From the NCBI GenBank assembly GCA_046330225.1, contig JAXLTD010000002.1, positions 186,001 to 250,000 of the forward strand: DNA of 64,000 nucleotides, read 5' to 3'. The translations under genes were made by a program, and so were the position numbers. The notes beneath the pieces are model-generated. The model made no database searches and had not been told where the DNA came from. It saw nothing but the letters and a program-made list of their open reading frames with translations. This stretch comes from CANJIV01 sp046330225. Lineage in GTDB: Bacteria > Actinomycetota > Thermoleophilia > Solirubrobacterales > Solirubrobacteraceae. Shown here in pieces: positions 50,573 to 59,254 of this stretch. Position 1 is the first letter of the stretch. Every line of letters starts with the position of its first letter.

Positions 50573-50943
50573 AGATGGTCGTGGCGTACACGCGGCACGA
50601 GGCCTTCGAGCCGATCCGCACCGAGCTCCTCAACCTGGGGTTCCCCTCCATCTCGATCACCGAGGTGAAGGGGTCCGGCCGCCAGAAGGGGATCACGGAG
50701 CACTACCGGGGGACGGAGGTGACCAACTACCTGCGTCCGAAGATCAAGCTGGAGTGCGTCGTGTCGGACAAGGACGTGCAGACGATCGTGGACACGATCC
50801 TCAAGCACGGCCGGACCGGCGCGGTCGGGGACGGGAAGGTCTTCGTCCTGCCGGTCGAGGAGTCCTACCGGATCCGCACCGGGGAGACCGGAGAGGAGAC
50901 GCTCCAGGCCCACCCGGACGCCGCCGCGGCAGCGACGGCGTAG
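50569..50943 (+). CDS. glnK: Nitrogen regulatory PII protein (GlnB/GlnK)
   Basis: A 124-residue PII signal protein that senses 2-oxoglutarate and ATP/ADP and gates Amt. The T-loop is GRQKGITEHYRGTEV, with the Tyr modified by uridylylation or adenylylation. The B and C loops are seen in TGAVGDGKVFVLPV and YRIRTGETGEE. The C-terminal extension of 15 residues (LQAHPDAAAAATA) is longer than usual. ATGA coupling with amt makes Amt its obvious target. A hairpin terminator lies downstream. No GlnD/GlnE gene is in the window. Confidence 0.96.
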   Translation: MKMVVAYTRHEAFEPIRTELLNLGFPSISITEVKGSGRQKGITEHYRGTEVTNYLRPKIKLECVVSDKDVQTIVDTILKHGRTGAVGDGKVFVLPVEESYRIRTGETGEETLQAHPDAAAAATA

Positions 50944-50969
50944 GTCCGGCAGCACCGCCAGTCACCGAT

Positions 50970-51000
50970 GCGGGCGGCGTGCCTTCGGGCCGCCGCCCGC
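50970..51000 (+). terminator. Terminator-like hairpin after amt-glnK
   Basis: GCGGGCGGC (50970-50978) pairs with GCCGCCCGC (50992-51000) around a 13-base loop. It begins 27 bases past the glnK stop and precedes the PucR-type gene start at 51047. Confidence 0.65.
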
Positions 51001-51046
51001 CGGTGAACTCGTATCCACCCGAGCCTGAGGAGGACCGATTCCCGCC

Positions 51047-52249
51047 ATGCCGGCCCGTCCCGTGCCCGAGGGCCCCGACGACGGCGCACCGCTCGTCGCG
51101 CGGCTGCGGTCGGTGCACCTGCAGATGGTCGACGCCGTGTTCACCGGCGACGGCCTCGAGCGCGTCGCGGCGCTGGCCGCGCAGGCCGTGCAGGGTGCCG
51201 TCGCCATCGTGATCCCGCGCCTGGACGTCGCAGTGCAGGCCGGCCCCGGCGGGCCCGAGCGCGGTGCCGCCGCGCTGCGGCGGTACGTGTCCGACCGGGC
51301 CAAGGACCGGCCGGCCGAGGTGCCGGCCTCGGTCGCCGCCGAGGTCCCCATCACCGCCGGCGACGAGACCGTCGGCGCCGTGCTCCTGCTCGGCGGCGCG
51401 CCGGGCCCCGAGGCGGCCGAGTTCCTCCACCTCGCGGCCGTGGCCTCGCTGACCGAGGTCGCCATCCAGGAGGCGCGGGAGGAGGTCGAACAGAACCTGC
51501 GCGGCTCGCTGCTCGAGGACCTGCGCGACCGCCCCGACCTCGAGGCCGCCGACGTCGTCCGGCGGGCCGGCCGGCTCGGGTGCGACGTCACCCGCGGGGC
51601 GATCGTGCTCTGTGCGCAGCTGACGACCGAGCGGCCACGGCACGTCGTCGCCACGATCGGCGGCGAGCACGGCGGCGCGCTGGCGCAGCACATCGACGGC
51701 CGCGTGTACGCCGTCCTGCCGGCGGTCGGGGAGGGGGACGGTGCGCCCGCCGCGACGCTCGCGGCAGCGCGCACCCTGGCCGAGCGCCTGCAACGCCACG
51801 GGACGGTCGGGCTGTCCTCGTTCTACGCCGATCCCGCGGAGCTGGCCCGGGCCCTGCAGGAGTCCGAGCTGGTCCTCGACGTCCTGCGCCAGTCCGATGC
51901 GCCGATCGCGCAGGACATCGGGACCGGGACCTACCGCCTGCTCTTCCGGGTGCTGGCCTCCCACCCGGAGGAGGTGCGCAGCTTCTTCGAGGACACCGTC
52001 GGCCCGCTCGTGCGCTACGACGACCAGTACGCGACCGACCTGGCGGGCACGCTCGAGGCCTACTTCGAGCACAACTGCAACATGAACGCGACGGCGGCGG
52101 CGATCTACGCCCACCGCCACACGGTCGCCTACCGGCTGGACCGGGTCCGGGAGCTCACGGGCCTGGACCCGATGCAGTCCGAGGACCGCGAGCGCCTCGG
52201 GCTCGGCCTCAAGGCCTACCGGATCATCGCCCCGCGGCTGCCGAAGTAG
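51047..52249 (+). CDS. PucR-type (CdaR) transcriptional regulator
   Basis: A 400-residue cytoplasmic regulator. The C-terminal helix-turn-helix of PucR/CdaR proteins is seen in TAAAIYAHRHTVAYRLDRVRELTG, preceded by LAGTLEAYFEHNCNMN. The N-terminal 150 residues may form a GAF-like domain (VAAEVPITAGDETVGAVLLLGG), which could bind a ligand. The gene has a gaggagga ribosome-binding site. It lies 103 bases beyond glnK, separated by a hairpin, but in the same direction. Related regulators control purine, diacid or sugar use; here the position suggests nitrogen control, by inference. Confidence 0.87.
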   Translation: MPARPVPEGPDDGAPLVARLRSVHLQMVDAVFTGDGLERVAALAAQAVQGAVAIVIPRLDVAVQAGPGGPERGAAALRRYVSDRAKDRPAEVPASVAAEVPITAGDETVGAVLLLGGAPGPEAAEFLHLAAVASLTEVAIQEAREEVEQNLRGSLLEDLRDRPDLEAADVVRRAGRLGCDVTRGAIVLCAQLTTERPRHVVATIGGEHGGALAQHIDGRVYAVLPAVGEGDGAPAATLAAARTLAERLQRHGTVGLSSFYADPAELARALQESELVLDVLRQSDAPIAQDIGTGTYRLLFRVLASHPEEVRSFFEDTVGPLVRYDDQYATDLAGTLEAYFEHNCNMNATAAAIYAHRHTVAYRLDRVRELTGLDPMQSEDRERLGLGLKAYRIIAPRLPK

Positions 52250-52263
52250 CGGGCGGTCGCGGC

Positions 52264-53100
52264 TCAGTCGCCGCCGCCGCCCCCGCCTCCCGAGTCGCCG
52301 CCCCCGCCTCCCGAGTCGCCGCCCCCGCCTCCCGAGTCGCCGCCCCCGCCTCCCGAGTCGCCGCCCCCGCCGGAGTCCCCGCCCGAGGAGCCGGAGTCCC
52401 CGCCGCCGGAGTCGCTGCTGGCGCCGCCGACGTCCGCAGCGCTGGCGCCGGACTCGCCGGCGGAGAAGGCGCCGCCGTGCTCGCTGGCCAGCGGGCTGTC
52501 GAACTGAGCCGGCGCCTCGGCAGCCGGCTCGTGCGGCGCGTGGCCGCCGGCGGGCGCGTCAGTCCCGGCGAGCGGCGAGCCGCTCGCCGCCGCCGGAGCG
52601 ATCGGATCGACCGGTGCGGCGGGTCCTGGGGCCGCGGCGGCCGCGGGGCTGGCGGAGGCCGCCGGGATCGCGCCCGCTGGGGCGCCGCCCTGCGCCTGGG
52701 CCTGGAGCACGCCGTTGAGCTCGTTCTGCATGAAGTAGGCCGCGAAGAACCAGCCGAAGGGGATGATCCATAGGAGCCAGAGGAGAATTGGCACGATCCC
52801 CTCGCCGGGCCCGACGAGCTTGCCGGCCCGGTGCAGCCGGTTGCACGTCCCGTAGACCGAGACGAACGGCGGAATGATCACGATCCAGCCGATGAGGACT
52901 GCGAGCAGGGAGGTGACGGGACTCGTGCCGAGCTGCGCGGTGCCGCGCGCCTCGCCGATGTCGGCCAGCTCCTTGTTGACCTTGTAGTACCAGACGATTC
53001 CGTAGATCCCGAGGGTGATGATCGTCAGGCCGATCACGGCGAGCGGGTTGCGGAGCTTGCCGAGGTAGGGGGTTCCGGCGATCTGGATGTCTTCGGCCAT
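52264..53100 (-). CDS. DUF4234-like membrane protein with Gly/Ser/Asp repeat tail
   Basis: A 278-residue protein. The N-terminal half has the DUF4234 pattern NPLAVIGLTIITLGIYGIVWYYKVNKELAD, with three to four membrane segments. The C-terminal half is low complexity: a Pro/Ala stretch and then a repetitive DSGGGGG tail encoded by tandem 21-bp units, so the region may be prone to copy-number change. No function is known. It follows zwf on the same strand 29 bases away and is the last gene of the gnd-zwf operon, possibly by chance. Confidence 0.75.
   Translation of the reverse strand: MAEDIQIAGTPYLGKLRNPLAVIGLTIITLGIYGIVWYYKVNKELADIGEARGTAQLGTSPVTSLLAVLIGWIVIIPPFVSVYGTCNRLHRAGKLVGPGEGIVPILLWLLWIIPFGWFFAAYFMQNELNGVLQAQAQGGAPAGAIPAASASPAAAAAPGPAAPVDPIAPAAASGSPLAGTDAPAGGHAPHEPAAEAPAQFDSPLASEHGGAFSAGESGASAADVGGASSDSGGGDSGSSGGDSGGGGDSGGGGGDSGGGGGDSGGGGGDSGGGGGGGD
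52277..52375 (-). repeat. Tandem 21-bp repeat encoding DSGGGGG
   Basis: Four or more near-exact 21-bp units of the type gagtcgccgcccccgcctccc encode the repeated DSGGGGG tail of the DUF4234-like protein. Copy number may differ between strains. Borders are approximate. Confidence 0.75.
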
Positions 53101-53129
53101 GGCTGGTGCCGTCCGTTCGGTTCGTGGAT

Positions 53130-54518
53130 TCAGGTGGCGGGGGCGGGGTCCGACCAGCCGCCGACGCTCTCGGCGAGCTGCTGGGCGCCCTCGGGCCCCC
53201 AGGTGCCGGGCGCGTAGGGATGGGCCGGCGTGGCGTCGACGCCGAGGATCGGCTCGACGACCCGCCAGGCAGCCTCGACCGTGTCCTCGCGGGAGAAGAG
53301 ACCTTGGTCCCCGTCGATCGCGTCGCCGAGCAGCCGCACGTAGGGCGGGTCCTCGGTCCCGTGCTGGTGGCGTGCGGTCAGGTCGACCTCCTCGCCGACC
53401 ATGCCCTCGCCGGGGATCTTCGCCAGCGCGACGAGCGAGATGACGATCTCCGGGCTCAGCCGCAGCCGCAGCCGGTTGGGCTCGGTGATCGACTTGGGCC
53501 CGAAGGCGACCGCGGGCGGCCGCCGGAAGGTGACCATGACCTCGGTGCACGTCGTCGGCAGGCACTTCCCGGCGCGGATGAGGAACGGGACGCCGGCCCA
53601 CCGCCACGTGTCGACGTGGAGCCGCAGCGCCACGAAGGTCTCGACCTTCGAGGCGGGGGCAACGCCGTCGACGTCGCGGTAGCCCTCGTACTGGCCGCGC
53701 ACGACCTCCTCGGGGCTCAGGGGGCGGATCGACTTCATGAGGATCGACTTCATGTCGCGCATGGCGTCGGGATCGTCCCGGGACGGGGCCTCCATGCCGA
53801 GCAGCGCGGCGACCTGGAGCAGGTGGTTCTGGACCACGTCGCGGATCGTGCCGGTCTCGTCGTAGAAGCTGCCCCGGTCCGACACGCCGAAGTCCTCGGC
53901 CATCGTGATCTGGACGCTGCGCACGTGGTGGCGGTTCCACACCGGGTCGAGGATCGCGTTGGCGAAGCGGAAGAAGGCGATGTTCTCGACCGACTCCTTG
54001 CCGAGGTAGTGGTCGATCCGAAAGACCGACGGCTCCGGGAACACGCTGTGGATCGTGGCGTTGAGCGCCTGCGCCGAGGCAAGGTCGTGCCCGAAGGGCT
54101 TCTCGACGACGATCCGCGCGCCGTCCGCGCAGCCCGAGTCCTGGAGTGCCTGGACCACGGTGCCGAACAGGCTCGGCGGGATCGCCAGGTAGTGCACCGG
54201 GAGCTTGGCGTCGCCGAGCTTGCCGCGCAGGGCCGTGAACGTCGCCGCGTCGCCGTAGTCGCCGTCGATGTACTCCAGGTTCTTCGCCAGCGTGGCGAAC
54301 GCGTCCTCGTCGACGCCGCCGTGGTGCTCGAGGCTGTCGCGCGCCCGATCGAGCAGCTGGTCGCGGGTCCAGCCGGCCTTGGCGACGCCGATGACCGGCA
54401 TGCTCAGCTCCCCGCGCTTGGACAGGACCTGCAAGGCGGGGAAGATCTGCTTGGAGGCCAGGTCGCCGGTGGCGCCGAAGAAGACCAGCGCGTCGGCCCG
54501 CGGCGGACGTGCGCTCAC
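53130..54518 (-). CDS. zwf: Glucose-6-phosphate dehydrogenase
   Basis: A 462-residue enzyme that makes 6-phosphogluconolactone and NADPH. The cofactor motif is FFGATGDLASKQI. The active-site RIDHYLGKE and the IVVEKPFGHDL stretch are diagnostic. VPFLIRAGKCLP is the substrate region. The GTG start overlaps the gnd stop (GTGA). Its partner gnd is upstream. The protein is slightly shorter than the 480-510 residues common in other bacteria. No pgl gene is present here. Confidence 0.95.
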   Translation of the reverse strand: MSARPPRADALVFFGATGDLASKQIFPALQVLSKRGELSMPVIGVAKAGWTRDQLLDRARDSLEHHGGVDEDAFATLAKNLEYIDGDYGDAATFTALRGKLGDAKLPVHYLAIPPSLFGTVVQALQDSGCADGARIVVEKPFGHDLASAQALNATIHSVFPEPSVFRIDHYLGKESVENIAFFRFANAILDPVWNRHHVRSVQITMAEDFGVSDRGSFYDETGTIRDVVQNHLLQVAALLGMEAPSRDDPDAMRDMKSILMKSIRPLSPEEVVRGQYEGYRDVDGVAPASKVETFVALRLHVDTWRWAGVPFLIRAGKCLPTTCTEVMVTFRRPPAVAFGPKSITEPNRLRLRLSPEIVISLVALAKIPGEGMVGEEVDLTARHQHGTEDPPYVRLLGDAIDGDQGLFSREDTVEAAWRVVEPILGVDATPAHPYAPGTWGPEGAQQLAESVGGWSDPAPAT

Positions 54519-55540
54519 GACGCGCCGCCTGCGGGCTTCTCGTGGTGGCCGCCGAACTCGAAGCGCTGCGCCGACATGATCTTGTTGGCGAAATCGGCCT
54601 CGCCGCGCGAGGCGAACCGCTCGTAGAGCGCGGCGGTCAGCACCGGCGCGGGCACGGACTCGTCGATCGCCGCCGTGATCGTCCAGCGGCCCTCCCCGGA
54701 GTCCGAGACCCGGCCGCCGAAATCGTCGAGCGACGGGCTGCGGTGCAGCGCGATCGCCGTGAGGTCGAGCAGCCAGGAGCCGATCACGCTGCCGCGGCGC
54801 CAGACCTCGGCCACCTCGGGCAGGTCGAGGTCGTACTGGTACAGCTCCGGGTGGCGCAACGGCGTGGTCTCAGCGTCAACTTCACGTTGAGACTTTCCGA
54901 CGTTGGCGTGCTTGAGGATGTTCAGGCCCTCGGCGTAGGCCGCCATCACGCCGTACTCGATCCCGTTGTGGACCATCTTCACGAAGTGGCCGGCGCCGCT
55001 GGGCCCGCAGTGGAGGTAGCCGTGCTCGGACTGGGCCGGCTCGCCCTCGCGGCCGGGGCTGCGCTCGGCGGACTCGACGCCCGGGGCAAGGGTCGAGAAG
55101 ATCGGATCCAGGCGCTCCACGGCGCGGTCGTCCCCGCCGATCATCAGGCAGTAGCCGCGGTCCAGGCCCCAGACGCCGCCGCTGGTTCCGCAGTCGACGT
55201 AGTGGATGCTGTCCGTGGCCAGCCGCTCGGATCGGGCGATGTCGTCGTGGTAGTAGGAGTTGCCGCCGTCGATCACCGTGTCGTCGGCCGCGAGCAGCGG
55301 CACGAGCTGGTCGAGCGTCTGATCGACCACCCCGGCGGGCACCATCAGCCACACGTTCCGCGGTGCCTGGAGCTTGTCGACGAAGTCCTGCAGCGACGAG
55401 GCGCCGGTCGCCCCTTCCTTGGCCAGCGCGGCGACGCTGTCGGGCGTGACGTCATAGACGACGCACTCGTGGCCGGCGCGCATGAGGCGCCGCACCATGT
55501 TGGCGCCCATGCGGCCCAGTCCGATCATGCCGAGTTGCAT
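54515..55540 (-). CDS. gnd: 6-phosphogluconate dehydrogenase (decarboxylating)
   Basis: A 341-residue enzyme of the short bacterial class (about 300-330 residues). The N-terminal Rossmann motif is GMIGLGRMGANMV, and the middle motif GTSGGVWGLDRGYCLMIGG follows. FVKMVHNGIEYGVM carries the conserved substrate-binding Lys, Asn and Glu region. It oxidises 6-phosphogluconate to ribulose 5-phosphate, giving NAD(P)H. The ATG at 55540 follows aaggagaa. It is directly coupled to zwf. An inverted repeat inside this gene (54867-54893) is probably chance. Confidence 0.94.
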   Translation of the reverse strand: MQLGMIGLGRMGANMVRRLMRAGHECVVYDVTPDSVAALAKEGATGASSLQDFVDKLQAPRNVWLMVPAGVVDQTLDQLVPLLAADDTVIDGGNSYYHDDIARSERLATDSIHYVDCGTSGGVWGLDRGYCLMIGGDDRAVERLDPIFSTLAPGVESAERSPGREGEPAQSEHGYLHCGPSGAGHFVKMVHNGIEYGVMAAYAEGLNILKHANVGKSQREVDAETTPLRHPELYQYDLDLPEVAEVWRRGSVIGSWLLDLTAIALHRSPSLDDFGGRVSDSGEGRWTITAAIDESVPAPVLTAALYERFASRGEADFANKIMSAQRFEFGGHHEKPAGGAS

Positions 55541-55613
55541 CTGTGGTTCTCCTTGGGTGGGTGCGTGGGACGGGATCGGGATCCCGGCTGTCGCGCGGCG
55601 GCGACCGCCTGCG

Positions 55614-55635
55614 GCGAGGGCGCGGGGGCCCTCGC
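55614..55635 (-). terminator. Hairpin after the lipoprotein gene
   Basis: GCGAGGGC (55614-55621) pairs exactly with GCCCTCGC (55628-55635) around GCGGGG. It lies two bases past the lipoprotein stop, and separates that gene from gnd on the same strand. Confidence 0.65.
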
Positions 55636-55637
55636 GC

Positions 55638-56282
55638 CTAGCCTTCCTCCGTGACCGTGGTTCCGTCGGGCCCGGGGATCTGCTTGTAGACCTGCCCCCC
55701 CGAGCCAACCGTGGACTTCGGCACGACCTGGCTGATCTTCACCGTCATCGAGCCGGCGGGCGGCCGGCCGCTGGCCAGCTCGGCCTTCGCCTGGCCGTTC
55801 ACGCCGGCGCCGACCCGCCAGGTCACCTCGTGCGTGCCCGGCCGCACCGCGGTGACCTGCCAGACGAAGGTCCGCGTCGCTCCAGGCCGGAGCTTTCCGA
55901 GCGTCCACGTGTTCACGTACGCGGTGTCGCCGTTCCGCGGCCCCTGGTCGACGACCCAGATCGGGCGGGACGGGTCGGCGACGCCGGCCTGCTCGATCTG
56001 CTCGCCGAAGGCCTCGGCGGGCGCCTGCGGATCGCCGTTGCGGATGGTCACCGCGACGTTCGGGACGTCCTTGTCGCCGGTGTTCTTGACGGCGAGCACG
56101 AACTTGGCGGCTTCGGCGAGGCGCTGCTGGGCCGGGAAGTCGACCTTCACGATCTCGACCTGGTACGTGCCGGCCGGCTCGGTGGCGTCGGTGGAGCTGC
56201 TGCCGCAGCCGGTCGCGGCGAGCGCGATGCCGGCGACGGCAGCCGCGACGACAGACCGGACCCTCCACCCGCTCGCCCTCAT
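55638..56282 (-). CDS. Putative lipoprotein, unknown function
   Basis: A 214-residue exported protein. After SVVAAAVAGIAL, the lipobox AATGC provides a lipid-modified Cys near residue 27, followed by a Ser/Thr-rich linker. The mature part is beta-rich with a DUF11/CARDB-like look (FVLAVKNTGDKDVPNVAVTIRN and VWQVTAVRPGTHEVTWRVGAG). That pattern suggests an Ig-like fold on the outside of the membrane. It is divergent from the YrbE/MCE operon with 152 bases between the starts, so it may be an accessory of that transporter. No other family is recognised. Confidence 0.75.
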   Translation of the reverse strand: MRASGWRVRSVVAAAVAGIALAATGCGSSSTDATEPAGTYQVEIVKVDFPAQQRLAEAAKFVLAVKNTGDKDVPNVAVTIRNGDPQAPAEAFGEQIEQAGVADPSRPIWVVDQGPRNGDTAYVNTWTLGKLRPGATRTFVWQVTAVRPGTHEVTWRVGAGVNGQAKAELASGRPPAGSMTVKISQVVPKSTVGSGGQVYKQIPGPDGTTVTEEG

Positions 56283-56434
56283 TGCGGCCGACCTTACCAC
56301 GGGCCCGGGCGGCCGCTCCGGGGCGATGGCGCGCCCGCCGCCCCCGCTGATTGGCAAAGGTCTGCCCGGTGCCATACGATCCGCCGACAGGGGCTGGAGA
56401 GGCTCTGCATCCATGGGATGAGGGAGGTGGATTG

Positions 56435-57241
56435 ATGGTTCGCAGCGTCGCCGACCGCGCGTTTCTTCCAACGAAGAACCTGCTCGAGCAGGTCGGGGAC
56501 ATGATGATCCTGACGGGCAAGACCATCGTGTCTGCCCTGCGGCCGCCCTACCCCTACGGCGGCGAGTTCGTCTCGCAGTTCCTCTTCGCGATCCGGCTGT
56601 GCTGGTTCCCCCTGCTGATCTCGACCGTGGCCTTCGGCTACGGCGCCCCGGGATTGCAGGCGGCGAACTTCCTCGTCCTCTTCGGCGCGATCGACCGCCT
56701 CGGCGGGTTCTTCGTGCTCGCCTCGATCCGCGAGTTTGCCCCGACGGTGACCGCGATCGTGCTCGCCGGCGTGGCCGGCACGGCCATCACGGCGGACCTC
56801 GGCGCCCGCAAGATCCGCGAGGAGCTCGACGCGCTGCAGGTGCTCGGCGTGGACCCGGTGAAGAACCTCGTCGTGCCGCGGTTCCTGGCGCTCATGCTCG
56901 TCACCGGCCTCTTCGACATCTACGCCGTGATCTTCGGGGTCTTCGGCGGCATCATCGCGACGCTCGTCAACAACGCGCCGCTCGGCCCGTTCTGGGCGAC
57001 CTTCTTCACCAACGCCTCGACCACGGACCTCTGGGGGTCGGTCCTGAAATGCACCATGTTCGGTGCGATCATCGCGATCGTCTGCTGTTACAAGGGCATG
57101 ACGGCCTCCGGCGGCGCCGAAGGCGTGGGCCGGGCCGTCAACCAGGCGGTCGTCGTGGCCTTCATGGGCGTCTTCGCGTTCAACTACGTGTTCACGCAGA
57201 CGCTGCTGGCCACCCATCCCGAGATCACGGTGATCAAGTAG
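56435..57241 (+). CDS. YrbE/MlaE-family ABC transporter permease
   Basis: A 268-residue integral membrane permease, the first gene of the MCE locus. The MlaE signature EELDALQVLGVDPVKNLV and the preceding EFAPTVTAIVLAGVAG are clear; about five membrane segments are predicted. In mycobacteria two YrbE proteins pair with an MceG ATPase and six MCE proteins to import fatty acids, cholesterol or other lipids. The ATG at 56435 has gggagg nearby; a longer frame from 56351 is not family-like. The next gene starts directly after its stop. Confidence 0.93.
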   Translation: MVRSVADRAFLPTKNLLEQVGDMMILTGKTIVSALRPPYPYGGEFVSQFLFAIRLCWFPLLISTVAFGYGAPGLQAANFLVLFGAIDRLGGFFVLASIREFAPTVTAIVLAGVAGTAITADLGARKIREELDALQVLGVDPVKNLVVPRFLALMLVTGLFDIYAVIFGVFGGIIATLVNNAPLGPFWATFFTNASTTDLWGSVLKCTMFGAIIAIVCCYKGMTASGGAEGVGRAVNQAVVVAFMGVFAFNYVFTQTLLATHPEITVIK

Positions 57242-58042
57242 ATGCCGACCGGCTGGCTCGGGCTCCCGCGCGAGTGGATTTCCACCTTCGGGGAGATCTC
57301 CAAGTTCTGCGGCCGGATCCTGCGCGACGTCTACGGGCTCCGCGTCCTGAAGTTCTTCGGCGAGGCCCTGCGCCAGTCGGGCATCCTGATCCTGTCGTCG
57401 ACCCTGGTCATCTGGGGCCTCGTCTTCATCATCGGGCTCCAGTGCGGCATCGAGGGGGCCTACTTCAACCGGTCGGTGGGCGCTCCCGCCTACGCCGGCG
57501 TGTTCTCGGCCTGGTGCGACCTGCGCGAGCTCGTGCCCTACGCGTTCGGCTACATGATGGCCGCGAAGGTGGGGACCGGGATCGTGGCCGAGCTCGGCTC
57601 GATGCGGATCTCGGACGAGATCGACGCGCTCGAGGTCATGGGCATCGACTCGATGCTCTTCCTCTGCGCCACCCGGCTGCTCGCCGCCTGGATGGTGCTC
57701 CCGTTCATGTACCTGGCCGCCATCGGGGCCGGGTTCTTCGCGTCGTACCTGGCGGTGGTCGAGCAGATAGGCGAGGTCTCCTCCGGGGGGTTCTTCCTCA
57801 TCTTCTGGCAGTTCCAGAACCCGCCTGACCTCTTGTACAGCGTGATCAAGGGCATGTGCATGGCCACAGTGATCGTGCTCGTCGGCTGCTACTACGGCTA
57901 CACGGCGGGGGGAGGCCCCGTCGGGGTGGGGACCGCGACGGCCAAATCGATGGTGCTCAACCTCGTCCTCGTCCATCTCGTCGGGATGCTCGGAACGCAG
58001 GTGTTCTGGGGCGCCAATCCCCGCGCACCAATCGGAGGCTGA
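57242..58042 (+). CDS. YrbE/MlaE-family ABC transporter permease (second)
   Basis: A 266-residue permease, paralogue of the previous protein. It starts at the base after the first YrbE stop (TAG|ATG). The signature is DEIDALEVMGIDSMLFL, with ELVPYAFGYMMAAKVG before it. It would form a heterodimer with its partner in the membrane. It is followed two bases later by the ATPase gene. The conserved Glu/Asp in the signature loop is thought to contact the ATPase. Confidence 0.93.
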   Translation: MPTGWLGLPREWISTFGEISKFCGRILRDVYGLRVLKFFGEALRQSGILILSSTLVIWGLVFIIGLQCGIEGAYFNRSVGAPAYAGVFSAWCDLRELVPYAFGYMMAAKVGTGIVAELGSMRISDEIDALEVMGIDSMLFLCATRLLAAWMVLPFMYLAAIGAGFFASYLAVVEQIGEVSSGGFFLIFWQFQNPPDLLYSVIKGMCMATVIVLVGCYYGYTAGGGPVGVGTATAKSMVLNLVLVHLVGMLGTQVFWGANPRAPIGG

Positions 58043-58044
58043 CC

Positions 58045-59136
58045 ATGGAATCTCCCGGCAACGAGCCGCATGACGAGCCCGTGATCGGGCGCGGCGACGA
58101 GGCGGAAGCCCGCGCCGCGGAGGAGAAGGAAACCGCCGCCGAGGTGCAGGCTGAGGCCGGCGACACGCTGGCCGACGAGCCCGCGCCCGAGCCGGAGGCG
58201 CCGGGCGACGCGCCGACCGAGGCCGACGGCGCCCCCGCCGCCGCCCCCACGGAGGCCGACGGCGCGCCGGCTCCTGCTGCGGCGGCCGCCGCTGGCGCGG
58301 CGGTGATCTCCGAGCCGGCCCCGCCCGGCCCGGAGGACGACGAGTACCGCTGGCACACGGGCCTCAAGCGCCCCACCGGCGTCGAGGACGCGATCGAGTT
58401 CATCGACGTCTACAAGAGCTTCGGCCGCAACCACATCCTGCGCGGCCTGAACATGGGCCTGCCCGAAGGCAAGGTCTCGATGATCCTCGGGCCGTCGGGC
58501 ACCGGCAAGTCGGTCTGCATCAAGCACATGGTCGGGCTGCTGTATCCCGACGACGGCGACGTCCTCGTCCACGAGCAGTCCGTCCCGAATCTCGAGGACG
58601 ACGAACTGTTCGAGATGCGCAAGAAGTTCGGCGTCCTGTTCCAGGACGGCGCCCTGTTCGGCTCGATGAACCTCTACGACAACGTCGCGTTCCCCCTGCG
58701 CCAGCACACGGACAAGGGGGAGGAGGAGGTGCACGACATCGTCGACCGGCGCCTGCGCGAGGTTGGCCTGGCGGAGTCGGGCAACAAGATGCCCAACGAG
58801 CTGTCCGGCGGCATGCGCAAGCGCGCCGGCTTCGCCCGCGCGCTGGTGCTCGACCCCGACATCGTGCTCTTCGACGAGCCGGATTCGGGCCTGGACCCGG
58901 TGCGGACCGCCCTCCTGTGCGAGCTCATCCAGGAGGTGCACGCCGAGAACGGCGGCGCCTACGTCGTGATCACCCACGACATCGCCAGCGCGCGGCGAGT
59001 GGCCGAGTACATCGCCGTGCTCTGGCGCGGCCGGATCGTCGAGTCCGGCCCCGCCGACGAGCTCTTCAACTCCGACAACGCCTTTGTGCGCCAGTTCCTG
59101 TCCGGCGCCTCCGAAGGCCCGCTCGGGATGGAGTAA
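58045..59136 (+). CDS. MceG/MlaF-like ABC transporter ATPase with acidic N-terminal extension
   Basis: A 363-residue ATPase. The nucleotide-binding domain starts around residue 115: Walker A GPSGTGKS, signature LSGGM, Walker B DIVLFDEPDSGLDP and H-loop ITHD. It would drive lipid import through the YrbE pair. The first 110 residues are an unusual low-complexity run of Glu, Ala and Pro (ADEPAPEPEAPGD and repeats), absent in MlaF. The start at 58045 has ggaggct; shorter starts would have to lie inside the acidic region, but the in-frame reading is continuous. The MCE genes follow. Confidence 0.92.
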   Translation: MESPGNEPHDEPVIGRGDEAEARAAEEKETAAEVQAEAGDTLADEPAPEPEAPGDAPTEADGAPAAAPTEADGAPAPAAAAAAGAAVISEPAPPGPEDDEYRWHTGLKRPTGVEDAIEFIDVYKSFGRNHILRGLNMGLPEGKVSMILGPSGTGKSVCIKHMVGLLYPDDGDVLVHEQSVPNLEDDELFEMRKKFGVLFQDGALFGSMNLYDNVAFPLRQHTDKGEEEVHDIVDRRLREVGLAESGNKMPNELSGGMRKRAGFARALVLDPDIVLFDEPDSGLDPVRTALLCELIQEVHAENGGAYVVITHDIASARRVAEYIAVLWRGRIVESGPADELFNSDNAFVRQFLSGASEGPLGME

Positions 59137-59254
59137 CCCTAACCTTGAACTCGAGAGTGAGAATGGACACTCACGCCGGCGGATCGAGGAGGATCGCCGC
59201 GCGGTGAGTTCGCCAAGGACGCCGAGGAGGGGGATCGCGCGATCGGAGGGCGCC

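Noticed and set aside
54867..54893. Inverted repeat GTCTCA...TGAGAC with inner GTCAAC/GTTGA
   Set aside because: It lies inside the gnd coding region, encodes the expected family residues and has an imperfect centre, so chance is likelier than a site.
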